Of a stretch of 24,646 nucleotides of DNA, positions 23,481-24,646 are shown piece by piece. The notes beneath the pieces are model-generated. The model did no database searches. It was not told where the DNA came from and saw nothing but the letters and a program-made list of their open reading frames with translations. The translations under genes were made by a program, and so were the position numbers. Source of the DNA: Caryophanales bacterium (GTDB taxonomy: Bacteria; Bacillota_I; Bacilli_A; RFN20; CAG-826); assembly GCA_016280685.1 (NCBI GenBank), contig JAEEHE010000116.1, positions 1 through 24,646 on the forward strand, given 5' to 3'. Position 1 is the stretch's first letter. Each line of letters opens with the position of its first letter.

Positions 23481-24365
23481 TTATTTATCTTTAATTCTAT
23501 ATACCCCTTTATCAAAAATAGAGGGGTATTGTTCTTTATTGATGTATTTATCAAAAACACTGTTACATATTAGATAAACAATTAACATCATAAAAGGTAA
23601 CCACACTATTCCATAAATCATTAAAACAATGATGGGCATATATAGTATTTTTATTATCATCAAAAATAATGGAGCGATTAATAATATTGACATCGGTAAG
23701 ATAATAAATCCGCTTTTCAAATATAAGAAAAATGAATTCTTAATATTTTGTGTGTATTTATTGTTATAAATAGAAATTTGATTAATATGCATGATAGAGA
23801 TAGGCAATATTATCAATATAGATAAAACCGCTGGTAAGAAGAATATTATCGTAGATAAGACATCATTTTGATTGGTAAACATCAAATAATGAATAGACAT
23901 TTTAGAGGTGATATAAAAAATAGAAGAGAAAAAGAAAACTAATAAAACCTGTTTTATGTTGTCTTTAATTCCTTGAAAAAAATCAGTTTTAAAGACAATG
24001 CCTTCATAAAAAGTTAATAAGCGATATATTCTTATGATTCCTGATATAGGAATAGAGATAAGAATTAAACAAAACGCTTCAATAAAGACAAATATAAAAT
24101 TTAGTTGCAGCAAACTAGAGCGGTAACTTTCTTCTGCTATTTCAGCATTTCTATAAGCGTCATCTAATTTCCCTATCATGACGTTTTTCGTAAATAAAGC
24201 GATGATAAGCGGTAATAAAAATACAAAGAAGATCAAAGCGAATTTTAATAAGACATCATATCTAATTTTTACGATATCCCAAAAAGCTTGGAAGCGATTA
24301 TGAGGCATATCCACTTCCGAAAAATCTTTTTTAATAATCGGTTCTTTATTTTTCTTTCTTTTCAT
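23481..24365 (-). CDS. Polytopic membrane protein (possibly DUF624/YesL-like)
   Basis: A 294-residue protein with six or so hydrophobic segments after a basic N-terminus (MKRKKNKEPIIKKD). The NRFQAFWDIVKIRYDVLLK segment leading into the first helix resembles the DUF624/YesL membrane proteins often found beside sugar transport and glycosidase genes; I am not certain. It starts three bases after the stop of the upstream gene, so the two form an operon. It ends close to the convergent GH78 gene, which strengthens the impression of a carbohydrate-use region, but the evidence is circumstantial. Confidence 0.78.
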   Translation of the reverse strand: MKRKKNKEPIIKKDFSEVDMPHNRFQAFWDIVKIRYDVLLKFALIFFVFLLPLIIALFTKNVMIGKLDDAYRNAEIAEESYRSSLLQLNFIFVFIEAFCLILISIPISGIIRIYRLLTFYEGIVFKTDFFQGIKDNIKQVLLVFFFSSIFYITSKMSIHYLMFTNQNDVLSTIIFFLPAVLSILIILPISIMHINQISIYNNKYTQNIKNSFFLYLKSGFIILPMSILLIAPLFLMIIKILYMPIIVLMIYGIVWLPFMMLIVYLICNSVFDKYINKEQYPSIFDKGVYRIKDK

Positions 24366-24368
24366 AAT

Positions 24369-24646
24369 CTAATCAATAATTGAGTGTATAGCTTTTAAAG
24401 CGTGGTCAGATTCTTTCTTCTTACCATCTTTAATATAAAAATCTCCGAAATTTTTCGACTCGCGGTTAATCAATAAATAAAAATCTTCCTCGACTTCATC
24501 ATTAAAAGACAAAGAAGATTCAAGAAGCGTATTGTTTTTATCTAGTTTAAAGCCATACACTCTATCATTTATCATTAACAAGTCATTTGCCTTATCAAAT
24601 TCGTTTTGCCATTTATCCGCGTCTAAAAACGCACAATAAGATTGAA
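24369..24646 (-). CDS. Unidentified protein, C-terminal fragment (runs off the window)
   Basis: The reading frame is open from the TAG stop at 24369-24371 to the right edge, with no plausible start inside, so only about 92 C-terminal residues are seen (ending HALKAIHSIID). It reads ...FLDADKWQNEFDKANDLLM..., then EEDFYLLINRESKNFGDFYI. It is soluble and charged. The WQNEFDKAN stretch is faintly like the C-terminal helix of ABC sugar-binding proteins, too little to name it. Cotranscribed with the membrane protein downstream. Confidence 0.7.
   Translation of the reverse strand, partial: QSYCAFLDADKWQNEFDKANDLLMINDRVYGFKLDKNNTLLESSLSFNDEVEEDFYLLINRESKNFGDFYIKDGKKKESDHALKAIHSIID

Noticed and set aside
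23501..23529. 8-bp perfect inverted repeat ATACCCCT / AGGGGTAT past the GH78 gene
   Set aside because: It could help terminate GH78, but it is inside the coding region of the convergent membrane protein and has no convincing T-run; the coding explanation is enough.
1..24646. CRISPR arrays, tRNA genes, insertion sequences, prophage genes
   Set aside because: I looked for regular repeats with spacers, cloverleaf ends, transposase motifs and terminal repeats and saw none.
1..24646. Mollicutes-type code (TGA as tryptophan)
   Set aside because: Conserved genes are full length under the standard code, TGG encodes Trp in them, and the gene at 4732-4965 ends in TGA inside its terminator hairpin.

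Overview
The window looks like part of a chromosome from an AT-rich, low-GC Gram-positive bacterium of the Bacilli/Mollicutes-related kind (an uncultured, anaerobic, gut-type lineage is my inference). The signs are strong TTA/AGA/GAA codon preference, lipoboxes directly followed by Ser/Glu-rich linkers and no outer-membrane genes, class III (oxygen-sensitive) ribonucleotide reductase, Rho-independent terminators after most genes, and a DUF1846 protein close to the Firmicutes type. Reading frames are full length with TGA as stop (one gene ends in TGA), so the standard bacterial code fits. I see no tRNA, rRNA, CRISPR array, insertion sequence or phage gene.

Layout. 1-3011: an anaerobic dNTP module, with the 3' end of nrdD carrying a C-terminal glutaredoxin-like domain, a thioredoxin-reductase-like flavoprotein 2 bp downstream, and a convergent nrdG. 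3012-3461: a 450-base gap in which I find a compact locus not covered by long ORFs: a 21-residue hydrophobic peptide behind a very strong ribosome site, a GC-rich structured leader with an anti-Shine-Dalgarno element, a terminal inverted repeat, and a consensus promoter plus terminator for a roughly 60-nt antisense RNA. This is the architecture of a type I toxin-antitoxin system and is the best candidate for something undescribed. 3462-4965: dCMP deaminase overlapping folD, then a small basic/beta-rich protein. 5099-7272 (minus): a metallophosphoesterase lipoprotein followed by a polytopic membrane protein. 7437-10675: an operon of a COG2509-type FAD dehydrogenase, a CofE (F420-0:glutamate ligase)-like protein and a uridine kinase. 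10794-13050: a membrane protein and a DUF1846 protein.

13073-17716 (minus): a ZIP metal transporter with its own promoter and a palindrome at the start of its transcript, and a separate three-gene operon (925-residue MacB-like ABC transporter with an inserted coiled coil, YwaF-like membrane protein, tiny zinc ribbon). 17912-21470: two large lipoproteins in an operon, divergent from the ABC operon. 21585-23477: an intracellular GH78 (alpha-L-rhamnosidase-type) enzyme. 23481-24646 (minus): a polytopic membrane protein and the 3' end of an upstream gene.

How the parts connect: the first 5 kb is nucleotide and one-carbon metabolism (dNTP synthesis, dCMP deamination to dUMP, methylene-THF). Several genes without a Shine-Dalgarno sequence have a -10 hexamer ending six or seven bases before the ATG, suggesting leaderless transcription. 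Most assignments rest on motifs read by eye; no database search was possible.
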